Both the position numbers and the translations under genes were made by a program. DNA of 54,188 nt, from NCBI GenBank assembly GCA_024641785.1, contig JAHECK010000006.1, positions 1 to 54,188 of the forward strand. Reading direction: 5' to 3'. The notes under the pieces are model-generated. The model saw nothing but the letters and a program-made list of their open reading frames with translations, was not told where the DNA came from and made no database searches. This document shows, in pieces, positions 20,491 through 30,090 of this stretch. The first letter of the stretch is position 1. Each line of letters opens with the position of its first letter. The DNA comes from Flavobacteriales bacterium (GTDB taxonomy: Bacteria > Bacteroidota > Bacteroidia > Flavobacteriales_D > JAHECK01).

Positions 20491-21774
20491 ATGAGAAAAT
20501 TATTTACAATTGTTGGGTGTTTGTTGTGTGGAAGTAGCCTGATGGCTCAATTAAATCAAGATCAAAAAGCTCAGCAAGTGCAATTGAATACAATTACAAC
20601 GGCTGTTCCATTTTTAATGATCGCGCCGGATTCAAGATCTTCAGGAATGGGTGATGCGGGTCTAGGATTATCAACAGATGCTAACGCATTGCATTGGAAT
20701 CCCTCTAAAATAGCTTTTGGTGAAGATGATTTCCAGATCTCATTATCATATGCTCCCTGGTTACGTGACTTAGTTCCGGATATGAATTTAGCCTACCTTG
20801 CTATGTATGGTAAATTGAATAAAAAACAAGCCATTGGAGGTTCTCTTCGTTATTTTTCTTTAGGAGACATCACTTTTACTGATGAAAACGGTCAAACCAT
20901 CAGAACTTTCAATCCAAATGAACTGGCATTAGATTTTACTTTTGCTCAACAATTAGCAGATCAATGGTCTGGTGGTGTAAGTGCAAGATATATTTATTCG
21001 AACCTTACGGGAGGTACTAATGTTGGTGGTGTTGATTCTAAAGCAGGTCAGTCTTTTGCTGTAGATATTTCAATGCTTTACTTCAATAATAAAGCCAAAT
21101 TAGGAAAGAAAGATCTAGATATCCGAGCAGGTTTTAATATTTCTAATATAGGTGCCAAAATGGCCTATACTGAAACTGCTGATCGGGATTTTCTTCCAAC
21201 TAATCTTAGATTAGGATCTGGTTTTACTTTGCATTTAGATGAATACAATGAATTGACTTGGGCAATCGATTTCAATAAACTTCTTGTTCCTACACCTCCT
21301 GTGTATGCTACAGATGAAAATGGCTTACCTATTAAAGATAGTGAAGGAAATTATGTGATTCAATCTGGGAAAGATCCAAATGTGGGGCCTGCCCAAGGAA
21401 TGGTGCAATCTTTTTACGATGCTCCCGGGGTGCAATTGTACGATGATCAAAATGAATTTATTGGAGTTGAAAGTGGATCCGTTTTTAAAGAGGAGATGAG
21501 TGAGATCACTATCAGCACAGGATTCGAATATTGGTATGCAAAACAATTTGCAGTGAGAGCCGGTTACTTTTATGAGGCTCCAACCAAAGGAAACAGACAG
21601 TTCATTACGCTTGGTGTAGGTGTTCGATATAATATTTTTACCCTTGATTTTTCTTATTTGATAGCAACTACCCAAAGGAATCCTTTGGCTAATACTTTAC
21701 GATTTACATTGATGTTTACTTTTGATGATATGAAGGGGAAAAGCAAGAATGTTGATCCTTCTGATGTAGATTAA
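20491..21774 (+). CDS. porV: Type IX secretion system outer membrane shuttle protein PorV
   Basis: VPFLMIAPDSRSSGMGDAGLGLSTDANALHWNPSKIAF, beta-barrel composition, directly after porU. Start likely MRKLFTIVG at 20491. Confidence 0.93.
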   Translation: MRKLFTIVGCLLCGSSLMAQLNQDQKAQQVQLNTITTAVPFLMIAPDSRSSGMGDAGLGLSTDANALHWNPSKIAFGEDDFQISLSYAPWLRDLVPDMNLAYLAMYGKLNKKQAIGGSLRYFSLGDITFTDENGQTIRTFNPNELALDFTFAQQLADQWSGGVSARYIYSNLTGGTNVGGVDSKAGQSFAVDISMLYFNNKAKLGKKDLDIRAGFNISNIGAKMAYTETADRDFLPTNLRLGSGFTLHLDEYNELTWAIDFNKLLVPTPPVYATDENGLPIKDSEGNYVIQSGKDPNVGPAQGMVQSFYDAPGVQLYDDQNEFIGVESGSVFKEEMSEITISTGFEYWYAKQFAVRAGYFYEAPTKGNRQFITLGVGVRYNIFTLDFSYLIATTQRNPLANTLRFTLMFTFDDMKGKSKNVDPSDVD

Positions 21775-21797
21775 TAAATCTACTTAAAAAGAAATTT

Positions 21798-21833
21798 AAT
21801 GTCCCATCTCGATAACAATCGGAATGGGACATT
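21798..21833 (+). terminator. Strong hairpin downstream of porV
   Basis: AATGTCCCAT (21798-21807) / ATGGGACATT (21824-21833) with additional inner CGAT/ATCG pairing and AACA loop; downstream T-tract is weak (TTGCTTTG). Confidence 0.6.
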
Positions 21834-21896
21834 TGCTTTGATTAAGTAGGTCTATATTAAATTAAGTTTTAATCTTCTTTTTTCTACTTTTACCGC

Positions 21897-22373
21897 ATGT
21901 TTAGAACAGGTTTTGGTTACGATGTCCATAAATTAGAAAAAGGCTATGACCTTTGGATAGGAGGAATAAAAATACCCTTTGAAAAAGGAGCAGTTGGTCA
22001 TTCAGATGCCGATGTTCTGCTACATGCTATTTGCGATGCATTGCTGGGATCTATAGCGCTTGGCGATATAGGGAAGCATTTCCCGGACACGGATCCAAAA
22101 TATAAGGGCATCGACAGCAAGATTCTTTTAAAGGAGGTATTTCACTTAATCACTGAAAAAGGCTATTCAATTAATAATATCGATGCTACGGTAGCGCTCC
22201 AAATACCCAAACTCAGACCATTTATTGATACGATGCGACAATCGATCGCAAGTATTTGTCATCTTGAAATAGATCAGGTAAGTGTTAAAGCAACTACTAC
22301 TGAAGAATTAGGATTTGTTGGTGAAGGAAAGGGAATTGCTGCCTATGTTAGTGTATTGGTTTATTCAAAATAA
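21897..22373 (+). CDS. ispF: 2-C-methyl-D-erythritol 2,4-cyclodiphosphate synthase
   Basis: [75 protein letters not shown]. Confidence 0.97.
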   Translation: MFRTGFGYDVHKLEKGYDLWIGGIKIPFEKGAVGHSDADVLLHAICDALLGSIALGDIGKHFPDTDPKYKGIDSKILLKEVFHLITEKGYSINNIDATVALQIPKLRPFIDTMRQSIASICHLEIDQVSVKATTTEELGFVGEGKGIAAYVSVLVYSK

Positions 22374-22382
22374 ATAGTTCAT

Positions 22383-23459
22383 TCATCGAACCTCATTTGT
22401 TTTTTCATAAAAGGAAACTCGGCCTTCTTTTCCTTCTGTTTTAACACCTCTATACATTCCGGGAGTATTAAACTCGAAACAATAATTTCCTTTAGAATCA
22501 ATTGCGATTATTCCACCTGTTCCTCCTAAGTCAGCTAATTGATTTTGTATCACTTCTTTTGATGCTTCGGATAAGGATAAACCTTTATATTTAATAAGGT
22601 CGGCTATATTTCTTGCAATACTCAATCGAATAAAATATTCTCCATGTCCGGTTGCAGATATAGCACAACTCGAATTATCAGCAAAGGTTCCTGCGCCAAT
22701 GATAGGAGAATCTCCAATTCTACCGTATTTTTTATTAACCATACCTCCTGTGGATGTTCCAGCCGCAAGATTCCCATTCTCATCTATGGCAACACAACCT
22801 ACCGTACCATGCTTATCATCCATTTTAGATTCAATGGATTTTATATGAGTACTATCTTCACCTAATACATTCTTTAATTGAAGCCATCGTTTTGGGGTAA
22901 TAAAATAGTCGTTTGTTTCCTGCTCCAATTGATTTTCTAACGCAAATTCTTCCGCCCCTTCTCCGGATAGGAATACATGATCACTTTTATCCATTACTAA
23001 TTGCGCGAGTAGTATCGGGTTTTTTATATGTTTGATTCCACTAACAGCTCCTGCATTCAAGTCTTTGCCCTGCATGATCGAAGCATCCATGCTTACTTGT
23101 CCGTCATGACTAAGAACAGCTCCCTTCCCAGCATTAAATAAAGGGGAATCTTCTAATATTTTAATTGCTGAAATAACTGCTTCAGTGGCTTCGCCTCCTT
23201 TTTCTAAAATCAAATAACCAGCATCCAGTGCCTCTTTCAGTTTTATTTCATAATCTAATTCTTGTTCTTCAGTTAAAAAACCGGGTTTAATCTCTCCGGC
23301 TCCTCCATGAATTAAAATGGTGATAGGAATTTTTTCGCTCATCGTGTTTTCTGAATTTTTTCGCTCTGTTTTACCATCATTACATGATAGTAAAGAGCAA
23401 GGAAGCATTAGGATTATAGCAAAATAACGAACCTGATAATGAATATTAAATTTAATCAT
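22383..23459 (-). CDS. Isoaspartyl peptidase/L-asparaginase (Ntn-hydrolase), lipoprotein-like N-terminus
   Basis: ILIHGGAGEIKPG, EDSPLFNAGKGAVLSHDGQVSMDASIM, autocleavage-type DDKHGTVGCVAIDENGNLAAGTSTGGM; N-terminal lipobox-like LPCSLLSC. Confidence 0.9.
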   Translation of the reverse strand: MIKFNIHYQVRYFAIILMLPCSLLSCNDGKTERKNSENTMSEKIPITILIHGGAGEIKPGFLTEEQELDYEIKLKEALDAGYLILEKGGEATEAVISAIKILEDSPLFNAGKGAVLSHDGQVSMDASIMQGKDLNAGAVSGIKHIKNPILLAQLVMDKSDHVFLSGEGAEEFALENQLEQETNDYFITPKRWLQLKNVLGEDSTHIKSIESKMDDKHGTVGCVAIDENGNLAAGTSTGGMVNKKYGRIGDSPIIGAGTFADNSSCAISATGHGEYFIRLSIARNIADLIKYKGLSLSEASKEVIQNQLADLGGTGGIIAIDSKGNYCFEFNTPGMYRGVKTEGKEGRVSFYEKTNEVR

Positions 23460-23483
23460 AAGAATTGTTGTGATGTAGAGAAC

Positions 23484-23511
23484 TTGCTTTCATTGTAAAA
23501 TAGTAACTTCG
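23484..23511 (+). promoter_or_regulatory. Putative Bacteroidota promoter for valS (TTG...17 nt...TAnnTTYG)
   Basis: TTG at 23484-23486, 17-nt spacer, TAACTTCG at 23504-23511, start codon at 23534. Confidence 0.5.
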
Positions 23512-23533
23512 CCAGCTTAAACGAAAGTACAAA

Positions 23534-26164
23534 ATGGGAACTGAAATAGCTTCTAAATATAATCCTTCTTCAATTGAAGATAAATGGTACGGCTACTGGA
23601 TGGATCAGGGATATTTTCATTCAGAACCGGATGAAAGAGAACCTTATACGATCGTTATTCCACCTCCAAATGTAACTGGTGTATTACACATGGGGCATAT
23701 GCTTAATAATACCATTCAGGATGTTTTGGTAAGAAAGGCACGTATGGAAGGTAAAAACGCATGTTGGGTACCGGGAACAGATCACGCCTCTATTGCAACT
23801 GAAGCAAAAGTAGTTGCGAAATTAAAACAAGAAGGAATAAGCAAATTTGATCTTTCAAGAAAAGAGTTTCTTGATCATGCTTGGGAATGGACCCATAAGC
23901 ATGGTGGAATTATATTGGAACAATTAAAGAAACTTGGAGCTTCTTGCGATTGGGATCGTACCGCTTTCACTATGGATGAGGATCGTTCTAAACAGGTGAT
24001 CTTTTCTTTTATTGATCTTTATAAAAAAGGATATATCTACCGTGGTGTTAGAATGGTAAATTGGGATCCTACTGCAAAAACAGCCGTTTCCGATGAAGAA
24101 GTAATTCGTAAAGAAGTACAAGCTGCTCTATATTATGTAAAATATAAAGTAAAGGATAGCGAGGAAACCTTAACCATCGCCACAACCCGACCGGAAACGA
24201 TTTTAGGAGATACTGCAATTTGTATTCACCCTGAAGATCCTCGCTATAAACATTTACATGGAAAAAAGGCGATAATACCATTTTCCGATCGTGAAGTTCC
24301 CATTGTTTTAGATGACTATGTTGATATAGAATTTGGAACAGGATGTTTAAAAGTAACTCCGGCACATGATCTAAATGACTATGAATTAGGGATTAAACAT
24401 AATTTGGAAACCATCGATGTTTTGAATGATGATGGTACAATGAATGAATATGGTCTTGAATTTAAAGGACAGAGCAGGGAAGAAGCTCGTAAAAATGTGA
24501 TCATTGCTTTAAAAGGAATGGGGCGTATGGAAAAGATTGATAATCTGATTCATAATGTTGGTTTTTCTGAAAGAAGCGATGCAGTGATCGAGCCTAGATT
24601 ATCCATTCAGTGGTTTCTTAAGATGGATGAACTTTCTAAACCTGCTTTAGAAAATGTGATGAATGACGAAGTTCAATTTCATCCTTCGAAATTTAAGAAC
24701 TCCTACCGTCATTGGATGGAAAATGTTCGTGATTGGTGTATTTCACGTCAATTATGGTGGGGACATCAAATTCCTGTTTTCTTTTATGGAAATGGAATTA
24801 ATGATTTTGTTGTAGGTGAAAATGCGGCTTCAGTTATTGATGAGGCTCGGCAGAAATCCGGTAATAAAGGACTTAGCATATCTGATCTTAGACAGGATGA
24901 GGATGTATTAGATACCTGGTTTTCCTCATGGTTATGGCCTATATCGGTATTTAATGGTTTAAATGACCCTAATAATAAAGATATCAATTATTATTACCCT
25001 ACAAATGATCTGGTTACAGCTCCTGAAATTATGTTTTTCTGGGTAGCAAGGATGATGATAGCAGGATATGAATACTTAGGTCAAAAACCTTTTAAGAATG
25101 TTTATTACACAGGTATAGTGCGTGATAAGCAAGGTAGAAAAATGTCAAAATCATTAGGAAATTCTCCTGATCCTATCGATTTAATAAAGGAACATGGTGC
25201 AGATGGGGTTCGTGTAGGAATGTTATTGAGTTCTCCTGCAGGAAACGATTTACTTTATGATAACTCGCTGATTGAGCAAGGAAGAAATTTTGCAAATAAA
25301 GTTTGGAATGCTTACCGTTTGGTTTCTATATGGGAAGTTGACTCGAATTTAAAAGCGAATGAATCTCAATTATTAGCAGAACAGTGGTTTGAAAATAGCT
25401 TTAATAATGCATTAGTCGATATTAATAGACTTTATTCAGAGTTCAGAATTTCGGATGCATTGATGGCAACTTATAAATTGGTATGGGATGATTTCTGTAG
25501 TTGGTACCTTGAATTAGTTAAACCGGAATATCAGAAGCCTATTTCAGCAGAGGCTAAGGAAAAAACTATTTATTTCTTTGAAAATATTCTTAAAGTATTG
25601 CATCCATTTATGCCGTTTATAAGCGAAGAAATTTGGCATGTTATTAAAGAAAGAAACAAAGAAGATGCGCTTATTGTTTCTTCATGGCCTAAAGGAGGAA
25701 ATGTGGATGAGGATTTATTGTCACAATTTGAAGTAACCCGAGAAGTGATCAGTAATATCAGAAAGATCAGGAAAGAGAAAAATATTTCTTTTAAGGATAT
25801 GATCGATCTGAAGATTAGAAAAGGGGAAGATAATGACACTCGTTTTGATGCATCGATTATTCAATTATGTAATATAAGTGAGATAGAATATACAAGTGAG
25901 AGTATTGAGAACGCTTTCAGTTTTGTTGTAAAAAATAATGAGTATTTTATTCCCTTTAGTGAGAGTATTGATATAGAAGAGGAGATTAAAAAAATAAAAG
26001 AAGAATTAAAATATACGATTGGGTTTTTAAATTCAGTGAATAAGAAGCTTGAAAATAAACGATTTGTGGATAGCGCACCTAAAAAAGTTGTAGAAATGGA
26101 ATTCAGTAAAAAAGAAGATGCTGAATCGAAGATCCGTATCTTGGAGGAAAAATTAAATAGCTAG
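23534..26164 (+). CDS. valS: Valyl-tRNA synthetase
   Basis: PPPNVTGVLHMGHMLNNTIQD (HIGH), GTDHASIATEAKV, GRKMSKSLGNSPDP (KMSKS). Confidence 0.98.
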   Translation: MGTEIASKYNPSSIEDKWYGYWMDQGYFHSEPDEREPYTIVIPPPNVTGVLHMGHMLNNTIQDVLVRKARMEGKNACWVPGTDHASIATEAKVVAKLKQEGISKFDLSRKEFLDHAWEWTHKHGGIILEQLKKLGASCDWDRTAFTMDEDRSKQVIFSFIDLYKKGYIYRGVRMVNWDPTAKTAVSDEEVIRKEVQAALYYVKYKVKDSEETLTIATTRPETILGDTAICIHPEDPRYKHLHGKKAIIPFSDREVPIVLDDYVDIEFGTGCLKVTPAHDLNDYELGIKHNLETIDVLNDDGTMNEYGLEFKGQSREEARKNVIIALKGMGRMEKIDNLIHNVGFSERSDAVIEPRLSIQWFLKMDELSKPALENVMNDEVQFHPSKFKNSYRHWMENVRDWCISRQLWWGHQIPVFFYGNGINDFVVGENAASVIDEARQKSGNKGLSISDLRQDEDVLDTWFSSWLWPISVFNGLNDPNNKDINYYYPTNDLVTAPEIMFFWVARMMIAGYEYLGQKPFKNVYYTGIVRDKQGRKMSKSLGNSPDPIDLIKEHGADGVRVGMLLSSPAGNDLLYDNSLIEQGRNFANKVWNAYRLVSIWEVDSNLKANESQLLAEQWFENSFNNALVDINRLYSEFRISDALMATYKLVWDDFCSWYLELVKPEYQKPISAEAKEKTIYFFENILKVLHPFMPFISEEIWHVIKERNKEDALIVSSWPKGGNVDEDLLSQFEVTREVISNIRKIRKEKNISFKDMIDLKIRKGEDNDTRFDASIIQLCNISEIEYTSESIENAFSFVVKNNEYFIPFSESIDIEEEIKKIKEELKYTIGFLNSVNKKLENKRFVDSAPKKVVEMEFSKKEDAESKIRILEEKLNS

Positions 26165-26189
26165 GTCAATAAGGATATTTCAAATAATA

Positions 26190-27560
26190 ATGGCAGAAAA
26201 ACCATCAATACCAAAAGGAACACGGGATTTTTTACCCGAGGAAATGATTCGTAGGAACTATATTTTCGATACGATAAAAAAACATTTCAAGCGATTTGCT
26301 TATGTGCCGATTGAAACACCTTCGATGGAAAATTTAAGTACCCTTACCGGTAAATATGGAGAAGAGGGAGATCGCCTTATTTTTAAGATATTGAACTCCG
26401 GAGATTATCTTAAGAAAGCCAATAAAGAAGCTTTAGAAAATCTTGATTCAGTAAAACTGACTTCCAGCATTTCTGAAAAAGCGCTTAGATATGACCTAAC
26501 CGTGCCTTTTGCCCGCTTTGTAGTTCAGCATCAAAATGAGATACAGTTTCCATTTAAGCGTTATCAAATTCAACCTGTATGGAGAGCTGATCGACCACAG
26601 CATGGAAGGTATCGGGAGTTTTACCAATGCGATGCCGATGTGATCGGATCGGATTCTTTGCGCTATGATATTGAAATGATCTCATTGATCGATGAAGTGT
26701 TAAGTGATTTGGATTTACGTGATTTTACAATTAAGATAAATAATCGAAAAATACTCGCCGGAATTGCGGAAGTGATGGGGATCTCGTCTCAGATCATCGA
26801 CTATACAGTAGCAATTGACAAGTTAGACAAGATCGGGGAAGATGGCGTTTTAAAAGAGCTTGAAAGTAAAAATATGCCTGAAAAAGTATTTTCAATGACT
26901 CAAGAATTGTTTGCTTTAAAAGGTATGGAAAGCATGCTTATGCTATTAAACAAATGGTTTAAAAATAGTGATCTTGGTAAAAAAGGATTAGAAGAAATAA
27001 GCTTTGTAATCGATGGAGCATCAAAGGCTGAATTAAGAAATGCAAAGGTTAGTTTAGATATTACCCTTGCTCGAGGATTGAATTATTATACAGGTTCTAT
27101 CTACGAAGTGGTGAGTAATGAAGTGAAGATGGGAAGTATAGTAGGAGGTGGGAGATATGATGACCTAACCGGAGTTTTTGGATTAAAAGATGTATCAGGA
27201 ATTGGGATTTCCTTTGGCGCGGAGCGTATTTATGATATTCTACTCGAATTGGATCGATTTCCTGAAATGAGCAAAGAAGGAGTACAACTTTTATTTGTAA
27301 ACTTTGGTGAAGTGGAAGCTCAGTATTGTGAAATACTTTTGCGCAAAGTAAGAAGAGAAGGAATCCATGCTGAGCTTTATCCTGATAACGCGAAAATGCA
27401 AAAGCAAATGAAGTATGCTCACGCTAATTCAGTTTCTTGGGTGGCCATGATTGGAGAAGATGAAATAAAAAACCAACGAATTTCTTTAAAAAATATGCTT
27501 AGCGGTGATCAGGAAGAAGTTGACCTTGATTTAATGATTCAAAAAATTCAATCTAGATAG
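26190..27560 (+). CDS. hisS: Histidyl-tRNA synthetase
   Basis: PKGTRDFLPEEM, RYDLTVPFARFV, QPVWRADRPQHGRYREFYQCDADVIG, LARGLNYYTGSIYEV. Confidence 0.97.
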   Translation: MAEKPSIPKGTRDFLPEEMIRRNYIFDTIKKHFKRFAYVPIETPSMENLSTLTGKYGEEGDRLIFKILNSGDYLKKANKEALENLDSVKLTSSISEKALRYDLTVPFARFVVQHQNEIQFPFKRYQIQPVWRADRPQHGRYREFYQCDADVIGSDSLRYDIEMISLIDEVLSDLDLRDFTIKINNRKILAGIAEVMGISSQIIDYTVAIDKLDKIGEDGVLKELESKNMPEKVFSMTQELFALKGMESMLMLLNKWFKNSDLGKKGLEEISFVIDGASKAELRNAKVSLDITLARGLNYYTGSIYEVVSNEVKMGSIVGGGRYDDLTGVFGLKDVSGIGISFGAERIYDILLELDRFPEMSKEGVQLLFVNFGEVEAQYCEILLRKVRREGIHAELYPDNAKMQKQMKYAHANSVSWVAMIGEDEIKNQRISLKNMLSGDQEEVDLDLMIQKIQSR

Positions 27561-27605
27561 TAGCAAAAAATTTGAGAGAAGGAACTTTAAATTATTTATT
27601 AAGCT

Positions 27606-28136
27606 CTATTTTTCTTTTGGTCTGAAAATTTTCATTTGTGAACGGTCCGTTTCTAAATGTGGACCACCGATCAGATCAACGCAATATGGTACAGCGGGGA
27701 AAACTACTGATAGACATTCTTCTATTGCTTTTGGTTTGCCAGGAAGATTTATTATTAAAGTGCTTTTACGCGTTCCTGCAGTTTGACGAGAGAGAATGGC
27801 AGTAGGAACAAATTTAAGGCTTTCAGCACGCATCATTTCGCCAAATCCTGGTAACATTTTATCACACACCATCTCAGTGGCCTCGGGTGTAACGTCTCTA
27901 ACAGCTGGACCTGTACCTCCTGTAGTAACGACCAAAGCGCATTTTTCCACATCCGCCATCATCCGCAGTGCTTCCGCAATTTGGTCTGCTTCGTCAGGAA
28001 TAACACGATATACAGGAGTCCATTCTGAGATCAGGTATTTATTTAACAATTCAACTACTTTCTTACCAGGAATATCTTCATAAATTCCTTGACTAGCGCG
28101 ATCGCTTACATTGATTACACCGATTTTAATTTCCAT
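27606..28136 (-). CDS. mog: Molybdopterin adenylyltransferase-like protein (MogA/MoaB family)
   Basis: IKIGVINVSDRASQGIYEDIPGKKV, ALVVTTGGTGPAVRDVTPEATEMVCDKMLPGFGEMMR, LIINLPGKPKAIEECL. Confidence 0.92.
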   Translation of the reverse strand: MEIKIGVINVSDRASQGIYEDIPGKKVVELLNKYLISEWTPVYRVIPDEADQIAEALRMMADVEKCALVVTTGGTGPAVRDVTPEATEMVCDKMLPGFGEMMRAESLKFVPTAILSRQTAGTRKSTLIINLPGKPKAIEECLSVVFPAVPYCVDLIGGPHLETDRSQMKIFRPKEK

Positions 28137-28300
28137 CCTGCAATTAACTAAATTTCATTGATTTCTACTATGATAAAGAATGATTTTGAAGGCATATTCA
28201 AATAAAATCGGATAATATTGATTGTCATTTTAATTAGCGAATTTAAAACAGATGTAAAAGGTGAATTGTACTTTAAAAAAAATAATTACCTTCATCCCTT

Positions 28301-29497
28301 ATGGAACAGACTGTTATGGTTAAAAAGGTAGAAGATTTTGTGTTTGAATTATTCAAATCATCAGATAATTCTAATTTATTATTCCATGATTACAAACACA
28401 CCTATGATGTTGTATCTGCTGCAATTGAAATAGGAAAAGGATCAGATCTTAGTGAAGATGACCTTGAGCTTCTTCAAATTGCTGCCTGGTTTCATGATAC
28501 AGGGTATTTCCAAAGTCCAAAAGGTCATGAAAAAATAAGTGCTGAAATCGCTGTTAAATTTTTGAAGAGTGAAAATTTTGATCCTAAAAAGATTGAAAAG
28601 ATAAAGGCATTAATTGAGGTCACAGAAATTGGAAAAAAACCTCAAAATCACTTAGAGGAAGTAATGTGTGATGCTGATCTGCAAAACCTTGGTACCAGCG
28701 ATTATAAAAATCGGGCTAATTTATTAAGAGATGAGGCTCTGACTATACATGGAAAGCAATTAGACGAATTGGCCTGGTTAGAATGGGAATTGAAATTTTT
28801 AAACGAGCATAAATATTATACTCGATACATGAAGTTGAATTACAATCCTATTAAGAATAATAATATTGTACAACTTAAACAAGAGATAAAGAAACTTAAG
28901 GATAAAAATGAAGAAAGTCTTTCAAAATCGAATATAGAAAGTGAAAAAGTAAATGCATATGAATCATTTTTACCAGGTATGGAATACATGTTTCGTGAAG
29001 TTTTGAGAGATCATATTAGTTTGAGTGTTATTGCGGATAATAAAGCTAATTTAATATTGAGTGTAAATGCAATTATTATTTCAATTACAATATCTGTTCT
29101 GATACAAAATTATGATGTCAATCCAACTTTAAATATTCCCACCGTCTTTTTACTACTTGTAAGTGTTTTGACTATGGTATTTGCTGCTTTATCAACAAAA
29201 CCAAGTAAAAACAATGGCAAATTCACTAAGGAGGACGTTTTAAATAAAAAAGCCAATCTATTGTTTTTCGGTAATTATCATAATACCTCCTTTGAATTAT
29301 TTGAATGGGGAATCAAAGAAATGATGAATGATAAAGATTATTTGTATCATACAATGATCAAAGATCTGCACTCAATTGGAAAAGTACTGAACAAAAAGTA
29401 CCACTTTTTAAGAATTGCCTATCTTTTATTTTTGTATGGAATTACGATCTCTGTTGTTCTATTTATGATTTTCATGGCCTATGCAAGTAGAGCCTAA
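28301..29497 (+). CDS. HD-domain phosphohydrolase fused to C-terminal Pycsar-effector-like (PycTM/DUF5706-like) transmembrane module
   Basis: HD motifs: H33 in YKHTYDV, AWFHDTGYF (H65-D66), CDADLQNLG; coiled-coil linker ~186-225; membrane module SLSVIADNKANLILSVNAIIISITISVLIQ, FLLLVSVLTMVFAALSTKP, NLLFFGNYHNTSFELF, C-terminal TM. Confidence 0.8.
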   Translation: MEQTVMVKKVEDFVFELFKSSDNSNLLFHDYKHTYDVVSAAIEIGKGSDLSEDDLELLQIAAWFHDTGYFQSPKGHEKISAEIAVKFLKSENFDPKKIEKIKALIEVTEIGKKPQNHLEEVMCDADLQNLGTSDYKNRANLLRDEALTIHGKQLDELAWLEWELKFLNEHKYYTRYMKLNYNPIKNNNIVQLKQEIKKLKDKNEESLSKSNIESEKVNAYESFLPGMEYMFREVLRDHISLSVIADNKANLILSVNAIIISITISVLIQNYDVNPTLNIPTVFLLLVSVLTMVFAALSTKPSKNNGKFTKEDVLNKKANLLFFGNYHNTSFELFEWGIKEMMNDKDYLYHTMIKDLHSIGKVLNKKYHFLRIAYLLFLYGITISVVLFMIFMAYASRA

Positions 29498-29623
29498 GCC
29501 TAATTCTATTCTTTATTGATCGAAGATTCAAAAAGTTTACTGAAAGCTACGATCAAACTAAGGAATAGGCGAACAGTCAGTTATTTATACTTATTAAAAG
29601 CACTTTTGAAATCGGCATAAATG

Positions 29624-30028
29624 CTATTCCGGGTCCTGATCAGAATTGATAAATTGAAAGATAAAAATGATCCAGCCAATGATCATTAAAGTACCACCTA
29701 AAGGAGTAATTGGGCCAAGTAGTTTCCGAAATGAAAATAGCATGTAATAGTCGGCGGCTACTAAAGAATAAATTGAAATTGAAAACAATAGAGAGCCCAA
29801 TAAAATAAACCAATAGAAAATTTTAAATTTTTTCTTTCTGAATTTATGATAATTAAGCCCGAGTATTAAGATTGTGATACCCGAATACATTTGATATCGG
29901 ACGCCGGTCTCGAAAGATGAAAGGCTTGATTCGCTGAGCACTTCTTTTAAAGCATGTGCTCCAAAGGCTCCAAGTATAATAGCGAAAAGAATAAGTAAAG
30001 CGCCGGAAATTACAACCCCTTTTTTCAT
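29624..30028 (-). CDS. DUF423-family small membrane protein (YgdD-like)
   Basis: ILFAIILGAFGAHALKEVLSESSLSSFETGVRYQMYSGITILILGL; PLGGTLMIIGWIIF. Confidence 0.9.
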   Translation of the reverse strand: MKKGVVISGALLILFAIILGAFGAHALKEVLSESSLSSFETGVRYQMYSGITILILGLNYHKFRKKKFKIFYWFILLGSLLFSISIYSLVAADYYMLFSFRKLLGPITPLGGTLMIIGWIIFIFQFINSDQDPE

Positions 30029-30063
30029 ATAATGCGACTAGTTAAAGAGTACTAAAATAAAAA

Positions 30064-30090
30064 AGTCCCGCGCTAGCGGGACTTTTTTTT
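30064..30090 (-). terminator. Rho-independent terminator ending the 33405->30089 lipoprotein operon
   Basis: AGTCCCGC (30064-30071) GCTA GCGGGACT (30076-30083) flanked by A-run and T-run; the stop codon of the 30089 gene (TTA on + strand) lies in the adjacent T/A tract. Confidence 0.85.

Noticed and set aside
22383-23459. Possible toxin/defence role of the asparaginase-like gene
   Set aside because: It is a standard isoaspartyl peptidase/L-asparaginase with intact Ntn-hydrolase motifs; nothing suggests a defence role.
24069-25839. Antisense ORFs within valS (24069-24365, 24784-24987, 25570-25839)
   Set aside because: Fully contained in valS on the opposite strand; no independent coding evidence.
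27796-28083. Plus-strand ORF opposite mog
   Set aside because: Shadow ORF of a conserved Mog/MoaB gene.
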